Of a stretch of DNA of 64,000 bases, positions 28,183 to 37,851 are shown piece by piece. The DNA lies in NCBI GenBank assembly GCA_900112785.1, contig FONB01000010.1:124001-188000 (forward strand), in the 5' to 3' direction. The position numbers and the translations under genes are program-made. Origin of the DNA: Phytobacter palmae (lineage in GTDB: Bacteria > Pseudomonadota > Gammaproteobacteria > Enterobacterales > Enterobacteriaceae). The stretch's first letter is position 1. Every line of letters begins with the position of its first letter. The notes below the pieces were generated by a model that saw nothing but the letters and a program-made list of their open reading frames with translations, had not been told where the DNA came from and searched no databases.

Positions 28183-29042
28183 TTCGCGCCGCCAATCGAA
28201 ACAGTGCAGGTGGTGCCGGATACCAGTGTCACATCCTCAGGCATGGAATCGAACTGGATACGAACAGGTACGCGCTGGGCCAGACGCACCCAGGGAACAT
28301 TCGGCTTGATATCTGCCACCAGGCCGCTGTCGGTTTCCACGCTCTGGTCGTAAATTGCCCGGCCGATACTGGAAACGTGACCCTGTAACGTAATATTGCC
28401 GCTATAGAGAACGATTTGTGCCGTAGCGCCTTCACGAATATGGCGCAGTTTGGTCTCTTCGAAATAACCCACCACATAAAAGGAGTGGCTGTCGACCAGC
28501 GCAAAGAGCGGTTGCCCGGCAGAGGCATAGTTGCCGGTGCGGGTGGAAAGGTTGGTTATCCAGCCGTCTACGGGCGCTTTTACCTGGGTCTGCGATAGTT
28601 GCCACTGCGCTTGTTCAAGGGCTGCTTCGGCTGCATTAACGCTCGCCTGCATTGCCTTGACGTTGATATTGGCAGTATCGAGATCTTCCGCCGAAATGTA
28701 GTTTTTCGACAGGTGACGGCGACGGTTGGCTTCATTGTTGGCTTTAGACAGATCGGTCTGCGCCCGCGCCAGCTGCGCCTGGGCATTTAGCACAGCAATT
28801 TTGTATGGTGTTTCGTCGATACGGAACAAAATATCGCCCGCTTTCACCAGCTGGTTATCTTTAATATTGAGCTCAGTAATGCTTCCTGACACCTGCGGTG
28901 TAATGCTGACCTGTTCGGCGCGGACTTTCCCGTCGCGCGTCCATGGCGCCTGCATGTAGAAATTCCATAACCACCAGCCAGCGGCGAGCGCCACGGCCAG
29001 AACCAGTAACGTCGAAAAGAATTTAAGTGATTTCAGGCGCAT
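28179..29042 (-). CDS. ydhJ: Membrane fusion protein YdhJ (HlyD/AaeA type)
   Basis: Periplasmic adaptor that links an inner-membrane pump to an outer-membrane channel. At 287 aa it has an N-terminal membrane anchor (about 8-27, [14 protein letters not shown]), a biotinyl-lipoyl half motif at about 45-75, a coiled-coil hairpin at 80-145 ([15 protein letters not shown]) and a second barrel region. I use ATG 29042; GTG 29051 upstream would overlap ydhI. It is the middle gene of ydhI-ydhJ-ydhK. Confidence 0.92.
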   Translation of the reverse strand: MRLKSLKFFSTLLVLAVALAAGWWLWNFYMQAPWTRDGKVRAEQVSITPQVSGSITELNIKDNQLVKAGDILFRIDETPYKIAVLNAQAQLARAQTDLSKANNEANRRRHLSKNYISAEDLDTANINVKAMQASVNAAEAALEQAQWQLSQTQVKAPVDGWITNLSTRTGNYASAGQPLFALVDSHSFYVVGYFEETKLRHIREGATAQIVLYSGNITLQGHVSSIGRAIYDQSVETDSGLVADIKPNVPWVRLAQRVPVRIQFDSMPEDVTLVSGTTCTVSIGGAK

Positions 29043-29044
29043 AG

Positions 29045-29281
29045 TTACCACATGATCAAAAAGCCGAGGGACAGACTGATAGCGATCACGAACAGTGAGA
29101 GATCCATCAGGATGGGATGCCAGATATCCCCTGCGTACATCCAGTCACGCAGTAAGCGATGCAGAACCAGCCACACCATAAATCCCAGCAGTACTGCTTT
29201 AAAGATAGGGGGAAAATAGACCGAAGCGCCGAATATCAGATCCTGCAGGGGTAATTCCGGGGAATGAATTGTCAGCGTCAC
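29045..29281 (-). CDS. ydhI: Small membrane protein YdhI (DUF1656, AaeX-like)
   Basis: A 78-aa protein with two transmembrane helices (about 20-44 and 55-77) and the DUF1656 layout, similar to AaeX. It is the first gene of the ydhI-J-K efflux operon and is transcribed divergently from slyA. Its stop is 2 bases from the ydhJ start. It may help assemble the pump; nothing catalytic is visible. Confidence 0.92.
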   Translation of the reverse strand: MTLTIHSPELPLQDLIFGASVYFPPIFKAVLLGFMVWLVLHRLLRDWMYAGDIWHPILMDLSLFVIAISLSLGFLIMW

Positions 29282-29436
29282 AAGCGTTAGTCCTTTACAG
29301 AAAGGTTCACCGGTTCATTTTGAGGGCAGAGACCGCCAGACGGAGGTGTTAAGCATGGGCGAACGCGGTAAATACAGCAATGCATTTGTTTTAGCAATAT
29401 AAATGCTGCACACTATTCTAAAATGAGTATAATAAC

Positions 29437-29448
29437 TTAGCAAGCTAA
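29437..29448. promoter_or_regulatory. SlyA operator upstream of slyA
   Basis: TTAGCAAGCTAA is the exact palindromic SlyA consensus and lies 16 bases before the slyA start, overlapping its promoter region. SlyA autoregulation and control of the divergent ydhIJK genes from this gap are established in enterics. Confidence 0.9.
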
Positions 29449-29464
29449 TTATAAGGAGATGAAA

Positions 29465-29899
29465 TTGGAATCGCCATTAGGTTCTGATCTGGCACGCTTA
29501 GTGCGCATCTGGCGTGCTCTGATTGACCATCGCCTGAAACCTCTGGAATTGACGCAAACGCATTGGGTCACGCTGCATAACATTCATCAGCTGCCTCCCG
29601 ATCAGTCGCAAATTCAACTGGCAAAAGCGATCGGCATCGAGCAGCCTTCGCTGGTGCGTACGTTGGACCAACTGGAAGAGAAAGGGCTTATTTCTCGCCA
29701 GACCTGTGCCAACGATCGCCGTGCAAAACGGATCAAATTGACAGAAAAAGCTGACCCCATCATCGAAGAAATGGAAACGGTGATCAGGAAAACCCGGGGC
29801 GAAATTCTTTCGGGTATTTCACCGGAAGAGCTGGATTTGTTGATAGGCCTGATCGCCAGGCTGGAACAGAACATCAATGAACTGCAGTCGCAAGACTAA
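29465..29899 (+). CDS. slyA: MarR-family regulator SlyA
   Basis: Winged-helix dimer that activates or derepresses virulence, envelope and efflux genes, often by competing with H-NS. I start it at TTG 29465: AAGGAG is 6 bases upstream, while the ATG at 29459 touches that site. This gives 144 aa beginning [14 protein letters not shown], the length known in Salmonella and E. coli. The recognition helix is in [13 protein letters not shown] and the wing in [17 protein letters not shown] strong terminator follows. Confidence 0.95.
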   Translation: MESPLGSDLARLVRIWRALIDHRLKPLELTQTHWVTLHNIHQLPPDQSQIQLAKAIGIEQPSLVRTLDQLEEKGLISRQTCANDRRAKRIKLTEKADPIIEEMETVIRKTRGEILSGISPEELDLLIGLIARLEQNINELQSQD

Positions 29900-29915
29900 C
29901 GTTCAGCTGTAATTA

Positions 29916-29945
29916 AAAAGCCTCGCAGATGCGAGGCTTTTTTTA
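29916..29945 (+). terminator. slyA terminator
   Basis: An 11-bp perfect stem, AAAAGCCTCGC with GCGAGGCTTTT around AGAT, runs into more T residues. It begins 16 bases after the slyA stop and may also stop slyB transcription from the right. Confidence 0.93.
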
Positions 29946-29986
29946 TCCCAGCGTTTCTATCGCCGCCTGCTTAAGCGAAGAGGCAA

Positions 29987-30454
29987 TTAACGCGGAGAGA
30001 CGGTAACCTGACGACCATTGCTTGCCAGTGCGACACGCTGACCGGCGACGAAACGGGAGTTCCCCTGTTTCTGCACAACCATTATGCTGCTACCATCGTC
30101 TTTACGAATTTCCAGTTCCACACCCTGTGATTTATTCATCGCGCCCTGCACGCTCTGACCGGCTACGCCACCCGCCACAGCACCCGCCGCTGTTGCAAGT
30201 GAACGCCCGGCTCCACCACCCACAGTGTTGCCCAGGAAGCCACCCAGTACTGCGCCACCCAAAGCGCCGACAACGTTGTTTTCATCGCCGCCCTGGATCT
30301 GTACCTGACGAACGTTGACAATGGTGCCGTAAGTGACATTTTGTACTTGCTTGGCTTCTGAGGCGGAATAGACATCTCCGGAAAGAGTATTGTCATTAAC
30401 ACAACCTGCCAGAGTAAATCCAACCAGCGTAACTGCCAGTGCACGTAACATCAT
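29987..30454 (-). CDS. slyB: Outer-membrane lipoprotein SlyB
   Basis: A 155-aa lipoprotein of the glycine-zipper (Pcp/SlyB) family, which forms ring-like assemblies that stabilise the outer membrane under stress. The signal ends in TLAGC (Cys17). Glycine-zipper runs lie at about 68-103 (GALGGAVLGGFLGNTVGGGAG). It belongs to the PhoPQ regulon in relatives. A TATAAT -10 is seen at 30509-30514 on the minus strand, but I cannot make out a clear PhoP box. It is convergent with slyA. Confidence 0.95.
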   Translation of the reverse strand: MMLRALAVTLVGFTLAGCVNDNTLSGDVYSASEAKQVQNVTYGTIVNVRQVQIQGGDENNVVGALGGAVLGGFLGNTVGGGAGRSLATAAGAVAGGVAGQSVQGAMNKSQGVELEIRKDDGSSIMVVQKQGNSRFVAGQRVALASNGRQVTVSPR

Positions 30455-30734
30455 CTATGAATCTCCTGTTCACCAAAACACGCTCTGTTGAGCATCCGTC
30501 ATGGTTAAATTATATGGCATTTAGTCACATCGGGTCACATCTTCTGCCAAAACATAGCAAAAATAATAACAGTGATGGATTTAACCGGTCCTAAACGAGC
30601 CGATTATAAGCGTATGCCACATTTTTTCATTCAGTGGACGCTCATTCGATTGTTAAAAAGTATTTGTAATCGATAGCTTTACAAAACACTTTATGGTGGA
30701 GTGAGCGTCTAAAGCCCTACAACGAGGAAGGCGT

Positions 30735-31859
30735 ATGAAATCGGGTCGCTATATTGGCGTAATGTCGGGAACAAGCCTTGATGGTGTGGATGTTGTGCTT
30801 GCCGCTATTGATGACAAGATGGTAGCCCAGCAGGCCAGCCTCACCTGGCCGATGCCCATACCGCTGAAAGAGGATATTCTGAGCATCTGCCAGGGCCAGC
30901 CGCTCACTCTGTCGCAACTGGGGCGTCTGGATACTCGTCTGGGTAAGCTCTTTGCCGACGCCGTCCTGGCGTTGATGGAGCGAGAACATCTCAGTGCAAA
31001 AGATATTGTGGCAATTGGTTGCCATGGTCAGACCGTCTGGCATGAGCCCACCGGCGATGCGCCGCATACGCTGCAAATCGGTGATAACAATCAAATCGCC
31101 GCTTTGACCGGTGTAACCGTTGTCGGCGATTTCCGCCGCCGCGATATTGCCCTTGGCGGGCAGGGGGCGCCGTTGGTCCCGGCGTTTCATCAGGCGTTGC
31201 TGGCACACCCCACTGAGCGCCGGATAGTACTGAACATCGGCGGCATCGCCAATATTTCTCTCCTTTTCCCGGATAAACCGGTTCGTGGATATGACACCGG
31301 GCCGGGAAATATGCTGATGGATGCCTGGATATGGCGTCAGCTTGGCAAGCCATACGATAAAGACGCTCAGTGGGCGAGCGGGGGTAAAGTCGTCCTGCCG
31401 CTGCTACAAAATATGCTCAGCGATCCCTATTTTGCTTCACCTGCGCCGAAAAGTACCGGACGCGAATACTTTAACTACGGCTGGCTTGAGCGCCAGTTGA
31501 CCTCCTTCCCGGCGCTTGATCCGCGCGATGTAGAAACCACGTTGGTTGAACTGACGGCGGTGACAATTTCCGAACAGGTGCTGCTGTGCGGCGGCTGCGA
31601 ACGTTTACTGGTTTGCGGCGGCGGAAGCCGTAATCCGCTGTTGATGGCGCGCCTCTCTGCGCTGTTGCCGGGTACCGAGGTATCCACGACGGATGAGGCG
31701 GGAATCAGCGGCGATGATATGGAAGCCCTGGCCTTTGCCTGGCTTGCCTGGCGTACGCTGGCGGGTTTACCGGGCAACTTGCCCTCGGTCACAGGAGCAT
31801 CGCAGGCCACTGTGCTGGGGGCTATCTATCCGGCTAATCCGCGACAGAATCAGAGTTAA
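30735..31859 (+). CDS. anmK: 1,6-anhydro-N-acetylmuramic acid kinase
   Basis: Cytoplasmic enzyme of peptidoglycan recycling: it opens and phosphorylates anhydroMurNAc to MurNAc-6-phosphate, using ATP. It is 374 aa, five longer than E. coli. ATP-kinase fold marks include [16 protein letters not shown] at 7-22, [12 protein letters not shown] near 165 and [13 protein letters not shown] near 180; [12 protein letters not shown] forms the late adenosine motif. The ATG follows GAGGAAGG. It is followed by mliC, which protects the same wall from lysozyme. Confidence 0.96.
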   Translation: MKSGRYIGVMSGTSLDGVDVVLAAIDDKMVAQQASLTWPMPIPLKEDILSICQGQPLTLSQLGRLDTRLGKLFADAVLALMEREHLSAKDIVAIGCHGQTVWHEPTGDAPHTLQIGDNNQIAALTGVTVVGDFRRRDIALGGQGAPLVPAFHQALLAHPTERRIVLNIGGIANISLLFPDKPVRGYDTGPGNMLMDAWIWRQLGKPYDKDAQWASGGKVVLPLLQNMLSDPYFASPAPKSTGREYFNYGWLERQLTSFPALDPRDVETTLVELTAVTISEQVLLCGGCERLLVCGGGSRNPLLMARLSALLPGTEVSTTDEAGISGDDMEALAFAWLAWRTLAGLPGNLPSVTGASQATVLGAIYPANPRQNQS

Positions 31860-31903
31860 CTGACTTTCACCCAGGCTGCGTACCGCTAGACTCCGGTGTT
31901 TAG

Positions 31904-31926
31904 GGGGGACGTGATTGGCGTCCCCC
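31904..31926 (+). other. Hairpin between anmK and mliC
   Basis: GGGGGACG pairs with CGTCCCCC around TGATTGG. There is no T-run, so it is not a standard terminator. It lies 45 bases past the anmK stop and 29 before mliC and may affect expression of mliC. Confidence 0.45.
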
Positions 31927-31954
31927 ATGACCAGGACAGTCTCGGGAAAACCTA

Positions 31955-32278
31955 ATGAAAAGAGTGTTAATCGCCTGCCTGCCCGCGTTTCTCGCCGGGT
32001 GTAGTTACTACAACCAGTTTGTTGAGCGCATGCATACGGATACGCTTAACTATCAGTGTGATGAAAAGCCGCTTACGGTGAAATTGAACCATCCCCGCCA
32101 GGAAGTGAGCTTTATTTATGACAATACGCCGCTCGTCCTCAAGCAAGGTCTGTCGGCATCGGGGGCCCGGTACACGGACGGTATTTACGTTTTCTGGTCG
32201 AAGGGGGACAGCGCTACGGTCTACAAGCGTGACCGCATCGTACTGAATAACTGCCAGTTACAGAACCCGCGGCGTTGA
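31955..32278 (+). CDS. mliC: Membrane-bound C-type lysozyme inhibitor MliC
   Basis: Lipoprotein that blocks host-type lysozyme at the outer membrane. It has 107 aa with a lipobox LAGC (Cys16). The mature domain is the MliC/PliC eight-stranded barrel. The conserved inhibitor segment [10 protein letters not shown] is near 70, followed by [12 protein letters not shown]. Two cysteines, in YQCDEK and LNNCQLQ, likely form a disulfide. The gene precedes pdxH as in E. coli (ydhA). Confidence 0.94.
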   Translation: MKRVLIACLPAFLAGCSYYNQFVERMHTDTLNYQCDEKPLTVKLNHPRQEVSFIYDNTPLVLKQGLSASGARYTDGIYVFWSKGDSATVYKRDRIVLNNCQLQNPRR

Positions 32279-32335
32279 GATTTTCGCAAGGGGGGGGCAC
32301 AATAGCCCCACCTGATAATTCATCTTGCTAACGCC

Positions 32336-32992
32336 ATGTCTGATAACGATCAATTGCAGCAAATCGCGCACTTACGCCGCGAATACACCAAAGGCGGCCT
32401 GCGCCGCGCCGATCTCCCTGCCGAACCATTACCGCTGTTTGAGCGCTGGCTTGGTCAGGCGTGCGAAGCTAAACTCGCCGACCCGACCGCGATGGTCGTT
32501 GCGACTGTTGATGAAACCGGTCAGCCTTATCAGCGCATTGTGTTGCTCAAGCACTATGACGAGAAAGGTCTGGTGTTTTACACCAATCTGGGCAGCCGCA
32601 AAGCCCACCAGATCGAGAAAAACCCGGCCATCAGTCTGCTCTTTCCCTGGCATATGCTGGAGCGCCAGGTCATGGTGACGGGTAAAGCCGAACGTCTTTC
32701 TACCCTGGAAGTGGTGAAGTATTTCCACAGTCGCCCACGCGACAGCCAGATTGGCGCGTGGGTCTCGCAGCAGTCCAGCCGCATCTCCGCGCGTGGCATT
32801 CTTGAAAGTAAGTTCCTCGAACTCAAGCAGAAGTTCCAGCAGGGCGAAGTTCCGTTACCGAGCTTCTGGGGCGGCTATCGCGTTAGCATTGAGCAGATGG
32901 AGTTCTGGCAGGGAGGCGCACACCGTCTCCACGATCGTTTTTTATACCAGCGTGAAAATGACGCATGGAAAATTGATCGCCTCGCACCGTAA
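32336..32992 (+). CDS. pdxH: Pyridoxine/pyridoxamine 5'-phosphate oxidase
   Basis: FMN enzyme making pyridoxal 5'-phosphate from PNP or PMP, the last step of vitamin B6 synthesis. At 218 aa it has the exact E. coli length. FMN-site residues fall in [18 protein letters not shown] and SRKAHQIE; the C-terminal signature is [13 protein letters not shown]. It lies 57 bases after mliC and 124 before tyrS. In E. coli tyrS is followed by pdxY, so this region normally holds two B6 genes; here only pdxH remains. Confidence 0.97.
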   Translation: MSDNDQLQQIAHLRREYTKGGLRRADLPAEPLPLFERWLGQACEAKLADPTAMVVATVDETGQPYQRIVLLKHYDEKGLVFYTNLGSRKAHQIEKNPAISLLFPWHMLERQVMVTGKAERLSTLEVVKYFHSRPRDSQIGAWVSQQSSRISARGILESKFLELKQKFQQGEVPLPSFWGGYRVSIEQMEFWQGGAHRLHDRFLYQRENDAWKIDRLAP

Positions 32993-33053
32993 ACCCTGAA
33001 AAATGTTGCGCTAAGCGCTGGTGCTCCTGCATCCGGCGCTTTATTCTATGTAA

Positions 33054-33072
33054 CTTTCGCAACTGGCGAAAG
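33054..33072 (+). other. Hairpin in the tyrS leader
   Basis: CTTTCGC pairs with GCGAAAG around AACTG, 45 bases before the tyrS start. A weaker inverted repeat (AAGCGC...GCGCTT) sits at 33013-33041 and could help terminate pdxH transcription. No T-box or leader peptide is evident. Confidence 0.4.
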
Positions 33073-33116
33073 GTCGTGTACCGGCAGAGGTGCAGTCGTT
33101 TTAAATGGAGAATTTG

Positions 33117-34391
33117 ATGGCAAGCAATAACTTGATTAAACAATTGCAAGAGCGCGGGCTGATAGCCCAGGTGACGGACGAGGAAGCGTTAGCAGAGCGA
33201 CTGGCGCAAGGCCCGATCGCGCTCTATTGCGGCTTCGATCCCACCGCTGACAGCTTGCATTTGGGGCATCTTGTTCCATTGTTATGCCTGAAACGCTTCC
33301 AGCAGGCCGGGCATAAACCTGTCGCGCTGGTGGGCGGCGCAACGGGGCTGATTGGCGACCCGAGTTTCAAAGCCGCAGAACGTAAACTCAATACCGAAGA
33401 CACGGTGCAGGAGTGGGTAGATAAAATCCGCAAACAGGTGGCGCCGTTCCTTGATTTCAACTGTGGTGAAAACTCGGCGATTGCGGCCAACAACTACGAC
33501 TGGTTCGGCAGCATGAACGTGCTGACTTTCCTGCGCGATATCGGCAAGCACTTCTCCGTTAACCAGATGATCAACAAAGAGGCGGTGAAGCAGCGTCTGA
33601 ACCGCGACGATCAGGGCATCTCTTTTACCGAGTTCTCCTACAACCTGCTGCAGGGTTATGACTTCGCCTGCCTGAACAAACTGCACGGCGTTTCCCTGCA
33701 GATTGGTGGTTCAGACCAGTGGGGCAACATTACCTCCGGTATCGATCTGACCCGTCGTCTGCATCAGAATCAGGTATTTGGTCTGACGGTTCCGCTGATC
33801 ACCAAAGCAGACGGTACCAAATTCGGTAAAACCGAAGGCGGCGCGGTATGGCTTGATCCGAAGAAAACCAGTCCATATAAATTCTACCAGTTCTGGATCA
33901 ACACTGCGGATGCCGACGTTTATCGCTTCCTGAAATTCTTCACCTTTATGGACATTGAAGAGATAAATGCCCTGGAAGAGGAAGACAAGAACAGCGGTAA
34001 AGCCCCGCGCGCCCAGTATGTGCTGGCCGAACAGGTAACGAAACTGGTCCACGGCGAAGAGGGTCTGGTAGCGGCAAAACGTATTACCGAGAGCCTGTTT
34101 AATGGCAATCTGAGCGATCTCAGCGAGGCTGATTTCGAGCAACTGGCGCAGGACGGTGTGCCGATGATCGAGATGGAGAAAGGTGCCGATCTAATGCAGG
34201 CACTGGTGGATTCAGAGTTGCAGCCGTCCCGTGGTCAGGCGCGCAAAACAATCGCCTCCAACGCGGTCACCATCAACGGTGAGAAACAGTCTGACCCGGA
34301 ATATTTCTTCCAGGAAACCGACATTCTCTTCGGTCGCTATACGCTATTACGCCGGGGTAAGAAGAACTACTGTCTGGTGTGCTGGAAATAA
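33117..34391 (+). CDS. tyrS: Tyrosyl-tRNA synthetase
   Basis: Charges tRNA-Tyr with tyrosine; class I synthetase. ATG 33117 ([14 protein letters not shown]) is used, with GGAG six bases upstream, giving 424 aa as in E. coli; the ATG four codons earlier is not family-supported. The ATP-site motifs are HLGH (HIGH) near 47 and KFGKT (KMSKS) near 238. The S4-like RNA-binding domain is at the C-terminus ([10 protein letters not shown]). A terminator follows directly, so the E. coli neighbour pdxY is missing. Confidence 0.98.
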   Translation: MASNNLIKQLQERGLIAQVTDEEALAERLAQGPIALYCGFDPTADSLHLGHLVPLLCLKRFQQAGHKPVALVGGATGLIGDPSFKAAERKLNTEDTVQEWVDKIRKQVAPFLDFNCGENSAIAANNYDWFGSMNVLTFLRDIGKHFSVNQMINKEAVKQRLNRDDQGISFTEFSYNLLQGYDFACLNKLHGVSLQIGGSDQWGNITSGIDLTRRLHQNQVFGLTVPLITKADGTKFGKTEGGAVWLDPKKTSPYKFYQFWINTADADVYRFLKFFTFMDIEEINALEEEDKNSGKAPRAQYVLAEQVTKLVHGEEGLVAAKRITESLFNGNLSDLSEADFEQLAQDGVPMIEMEKGADLMQALVDSELQPSRGQARKTIASNAVTINGEKQSDPEYFFQETDILFGRYTLLRRGKKNYCLVCWK

Positions 34392-34410
34392 GTCAGATAA
34401 GCAAACCGAA

Positions 34411-34438
34411 AAGGGAGTGGGAAACCACTCCTTTTTTT
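34411..34438 (+). terminator. tyrS terminator
   Basis: GGAGTGG pairs with CCACTCC around GAAA, extended by A-T pairs, then TTTTTTT. It lies 20 bases after the tyrS stop and 20 bases before the convergent gstA stop. Confidence 0.92.
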
Positions 34439-34457
34439 ATGGCAAAAAAATGGGAAA

Positions 34458-35060
34458 TTAAATTCCTTCTGCGGCCATCGCAGCGGCAACCGCCGGGCGA
34501 GAAGCGACGCGTTGCATATAGGCGGCAATATTACCGGCCTGCGGGAAGTTCAGTTTCACCACTACTGCCCAACGCAGCACTGTGTAAAGGTATGCATCGG
34601 CAATGGAGAAGTTTTCACCGTTAATCCACTGCTGATTTGCCAGCGCAGCGTCAACATACTCCAGTTTCTTTTCCAGCAGGGCGCGAGCGGTCGGTTTGAA
34701 CGCTTCCGGAGTATCCGGGCGGAACAACGGAGTGAACCCTTTGTGCAGCTCCGTTGCCACGAAATTCAGCCATTCCAGGGTCTTGTAACGGCTCAGGAAT
34801 CCCACCGGCGGTAGGAGGTCGCTTTTGGGCACGCTGTCAGCTACATACTGCATAATAGCCACACCTTCGGTTAACAGGGTGTTGGCATCAATGGCCAGGG
34901 CCGGGATCTGGCCTTTCGGGTTGATAGCCAAAAAGTCGTCGCCATTCTCCAGACATTTTTTTGCTAAATCCACGCGCGCCAGTTCAAACTCTTTACCTGC
35001 TTCGCGCAGAACAATATGGGAAGCCAGTGAGCAGGCGCCGGGTTTATAAAACAGTTTCAT
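34458..35060 (-). CDS. gstA: Glutathione S-transferase GstA
   Basis: Beta-class glutathione transferase of 200 aa. The catalytic cysteine is Cys10 ([14 protein letters not shown]). The glutathione-binding motif is GQIPAL near 51 and TEGVAIMQY near 63. The helical domain carries [11 protein letters not shown] and [11 protein letters not shown]. It helps detoxify electrophiles, in line with nemRA and gloA nearby. The gene converges on tyrS and has no operon partner. Confidence 0.93.
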   Translation of the reverse strand: MKLFYKPGACSLASHIVLREAGKEFELARVDLAKKCLENGDDFLAINPKGQIPALAIDANTLLTEGVAIMQYVADSVPKSDLLPPVGFLSRYKTLEWLNFVATELHKGFTPLFRPDTPEAFKPTARALLEKKLEYVDAALANQQWINGENFSIADAYLYTVLRWAVVVKLNFPQAGNIAAYMQRVASRPAVAAAMAAEGI

Positions 35061-35107
35061 TCTTCACTCCGTTGGTTGAAATCCGGCATAGGTTATTACC
35101 TGCAGGT

Positions 35108-35142
35108 ATAAAAAAAAGCCGTTAACGTGCGTTAACGGCTTT
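35108..35142 (-). terminator. dtpA terminator
   Basis: A 12-bp perfect stem, AAAGCCGTTAAC with GTTAACGGCTTT around GTGC, is followed on the minus strand by more T residues. It lies 22 bases past the dtpA stop and just upstream of gstA. Confidence 0.92.
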
Positions 35143-35163
35143 CTGCTGAAACTCTGCGCGCTC

Positions 35164-36666
35164 TTATGCTGTCGCAGTTTCCGACACTGTCGTGTCTTTA
35201 TCACCACTCTGGGTCATGCGGATCAGTTTCGGCGCAGTGAGAATCATCAGCGCGGCGATAACTGCGGTCACAATACCGATTTGCAGGAAGACGTGACCGT
35301 AGACATCAAGTGACATCAGCGGGTCGGTGACGTTTTCCGGGATAGCCATCTGATTAGCGACGTAGCCTGCGATAATGTTCGCACCAGCGGTCGTCAGGAA
35401 CCAGCTACCCATGATAAAGCCCATCAGACGCTGTGGAACGAGCTGTGCCACCATGGCGAGGCCCAGACCAGAAATCATCAGCTCACCGATGCTCTGCAGC
35501 CCGTAGCTTGCAACCAGCCAGCTTACCGAGACAATACCGGCATCAGAGGCGAACTTCGCGCCCAGCGGCAGGATCAGAAACGCACCGGAACACAGCACCA
35601 TACCGATGGCAAATTTGTACGGCATCGGCAGAGTATCGCCCATTTTGTTGTAGATAGCGGCCAGGATCGGGCTACCAATGATGATCCAGAACGGGTTCAG
35701 TGCCTGGAACTGTTCCGGTTCGAACGTGATACCCAGCAGGGTATGTTCAACGTTGCGAATAGCGAAGAAGTTCAGGGAGGTCGGCATCTGGCTGTACAGG
35801 ACGAAGAAGACAATGGCCTGCAACATCAGAATGAAGGCGACAATCATTTTACGGCGTGCCGCACCCTGCAGAGCAAAGGTCTCTTTTGCGAAAATACATA
35901 CGATGCACAGTGCAACCACACCCAGAACCATACGCGCGATACCCTGGTTATGCAGCAGCCAGGTGGCAATGGTAATCAGGATAGCGACGCCGACGATGGT
36001 TGCCAGCAGGTAGCCCATACGAACCGGCTGGAAGTCAGGCTTAGAGCCGTAGTTTTTAACCCAACGTTTGCAGAACGAGAAGTTGACGATGGTGATCAGC
36101 AGACCAACGACGCTCAGAGCAAATGCGGTGCTCCAGCCAAACTGTGCGGCCAGCCATGGGGTAGCCAGCATAGAGAAGAAAGAACCGACGTTGATGGACA
36201 TGTAGTACATGGTGAATGCGCCGTCGAGACGCGGGTCATCTTTTGCATAGCAGGTGGAGAGCAGTGAAGACGGGTTGGCTTTAAACAGGCCATTACCGAC
36301 TGCGATCACCGCCATACCCATATACACGATACCTGCATCGTGACCAGACCATGCAACCAGTGCATAACCGATGGCCAGTACAATGGCACCCAGCATGATA
36401 ACGCGCTTAGTCCCCAGGATTTTATCACCCAGCCAGCCGCCAATAGCGACAAGACCGTAAACCAGAGCGCTAAAAGATGAAAACAGTGTAATCGAGTCCG
36501 CTTCGGACATACCCAGTTGTTTTACCAGGTAAACAGCCATGATCCCCTGCAGACCATAGAAGCCGAAACGCTCCCACAGCTCAATGGAGAAGATCAAATA
36601 GAACGCTTTAGGTTGTTTGAAAGCGTTCAGACTAACGCTTTCGGTTGGTTTGTTTGCAGTTGACAC
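35164..36666 (-). CDS. dtpA: Dipeptide/tripeptide:H+ symporter DtpA (TppB)
   Basis: Inner-membrane POT-family importer of di- and tripeptides with 14 helices and 500 aa. The proton-coupling motif ExxER is visible as [14 protein letters not shown] near residue 29. The PTR2 signature [15 protein letters not shown] and the later [10 protein letters not shown] segment are also present. It begins [14 protein letters not shown]. Upstream is a 741-base gap with a probable promoter and a strong CRP site. In E. coli the gene responds to OmpR and anaerobiosis. Confidence 0.96.
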   Translation of the reverse strand: MSTANKPTESVSLNAFKQPKAFYLIFSIELWERFGFYGLQGIMAVYLVKQLGMSEADSITLFSSFSALVYGLVAIGGWLGDKILGTKRVIMLGAIVLAIGYALVAWSGHDAGIVYMGMAVIAVGNGLFKANPSSLLSTCYAKDDPRLDGAFTMYYMSINVGSFFSMLATPWLAAQFGWSTAFALSVVGLLITIVNFSFCKRWVKNYGSKPDFQPVRMGYLLATIVGVAILITIATWLLHNQGIARMVLGVVALCIVCIFAKETFALQGAARRKMIVAFILMLQAIVFFVLYSQMPTSLNFFAIRNVEHTLLGITFEPEQFQALNPFWIIIGSPILAAIYNKMGDTLPMPYKFAIGMVLCSGAFLILPLGAKFASDAGIVSVSWLVASYGLQSIGELMISGLGLAMVAQLVPQRLMGFIMGSWFLTTAGANIIAGYVANQMAIPENVTDPLMSLDVYGHVFLQIGIVTAVIAALMILTAPKLIRMTQSGDKDTTVSETATA

Positions 36667-37407
36667 ATATACCTCTTTTTTTACATCCCATATTAACGGG
36701 GTGATTCGAGACGCGATTCCCAGTATTCATCGCGCTTATAATTATTGCAGGAGGGAAAACGGCGGGTAATGTTCCTGATCCTGGGATTCGAGGCAAGGCT
36801 TTTGTAATGATCTGTTACATTTATCTTTAGCGATATTATAAACCAACAGCTGAAATGTTATTCAGAGTTAAATTTTGCATGTCAATGATTGGCAGTTTTT
36901 TTCACTGATGAGTACGGGATGGATTTATGTAAAGGTGATATCTTCTACTGAAAAGCGGTAAAGGTAGTTTATCAGCCTGGTCTGATTATAATTAATGGTC
37001 TTATGTGTTGGTTTAATCTCTTCATTCCCTTCACTGACCGGGTTTTTCTCAAGGCAGAGATCCCTTTTTTAACACTCTCGCATCAATGTGATAAAAATCA
37101 CATTCCTGTAGAATTTTTTTCGCATAAAAAAACAATGCATCTGGTTAAAAGCTAATAAGCGAAAGATAATATGATTAAAAAGCGAGTTGTACGGTATAAA
37201 GCGCGTTAACAGGAAAACAATTCAGGTATGCCTTTTACTTATGATAGGGCGTTAACCGCAGCATCAACTACTCCCGCCTATTGCCATGTTCATCAGAATG
37301 CAGTAGATCAATGTTTTCACGGATTTTTTCCTTTAAATGAGCAATTCGATGGCAGTGTTAAGCGATACTGTCTACCTTCTTTTATCGCAATTCTTTGGAG
37401 TCCTTTC
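36667..37407. other. Long gap upstream of dtpA and the CopD-like gene
   Basis: This 741-base A/T-rich gap separates two divergent genes. It holds a TATAAT -10 for dtpA (36985-36990, minus) with a poor -35 and therefore a leader of about 310 bases. It also holds a near-perfect CRP palindrome. Plus-strand frames from 37228 run into the CopD-like gene but start without a ribosome site. I see no tRNA, sRNA or repeat I can name. Confidence 0.6.
37087..37102. promoter_or_regulatory. CRP binding site
   Basis: TGTGATAAAAATCACA keeps both TGTGA/TCACA arms; with flanks the palindrome is AATGTGAT-AAAA-ATCACATT. This is as close to the CRP consensus as sites usually get. It lies 420 bases before dtpA and 305 before the CopD-like gene. 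The target gene is undetermined. Confidence 0.75.
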
Positions 37408-37839
37408 ATGAACGTGCATTCGTGGCTTAACGCATTACATATCATCGCAGCGGTAATCTGGATTGGTGGAATTTTTGTGATGGCGACGGCTGCGGCCTGG
37501 TGCGCGCAGACGGTGGGAAAAAATGCAACGGCGGCGACCACCCTGGCGGCGTTTGTGCGCAGCTGGAGCCGGAAGGTCACGACGCCGGCGATGATTGTGC
37601 TGTGGGTGATGGGGCTGGCGATGGTACTGGCGCACGGCCAGATGCCGCATCTGTGGCTGATTCTCAAACTGGTTCTGGTGGTGTTACTGTCAGGCATTCA
37701 TGGAATGTTATCTGCAACCTTACGTCGCCTTGCTGGCGGTGAAACCGCGAAAGTGTCGGGAATGGTGCCACGCGCCACGACCTTCGTTATCGTGGCCGTG
37801 GCATTCATCATTTTGCTGGTTATCTTTAGGCCGTTCTGA
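37408..37839 (+). CDS. CopD/HemJ-like four-helix membrane protein
   Basis: A 143-aa membrane protein with four helices. The pattern resembles the CopD/HemJ superfamily: LNALHIIAAVIWIGGIF (His11), a basic loop RSWSRKV, and WLILKLVLVVLLSGIHGML (Lys87, His98), the residues that hold heme in HemJ. ATG 37408 has GGAG seven bases upstream. Enterics use HemG for protoporphyrinogen oxidation, so this would be an extra or different function; copper or heme handling is possible. It is convergent with nth and is not part of the rsx operon. Confidence 0.75.
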   Translation: MNVHSWLNALHIIAAVIWIGGIFVMATAAAWCAQTVGKNATAATTLAAFVRSWSRKVTTPAMIVLWVMGLAMVLAHGQMPHLWLILKLVLVVLLSGIHGMLSATLRRLAGGETAKVSGMVPRATTFVIVAVAFIILLVIFRPF

Positions 37840-37851
37840 ATAAAGGCGAAT

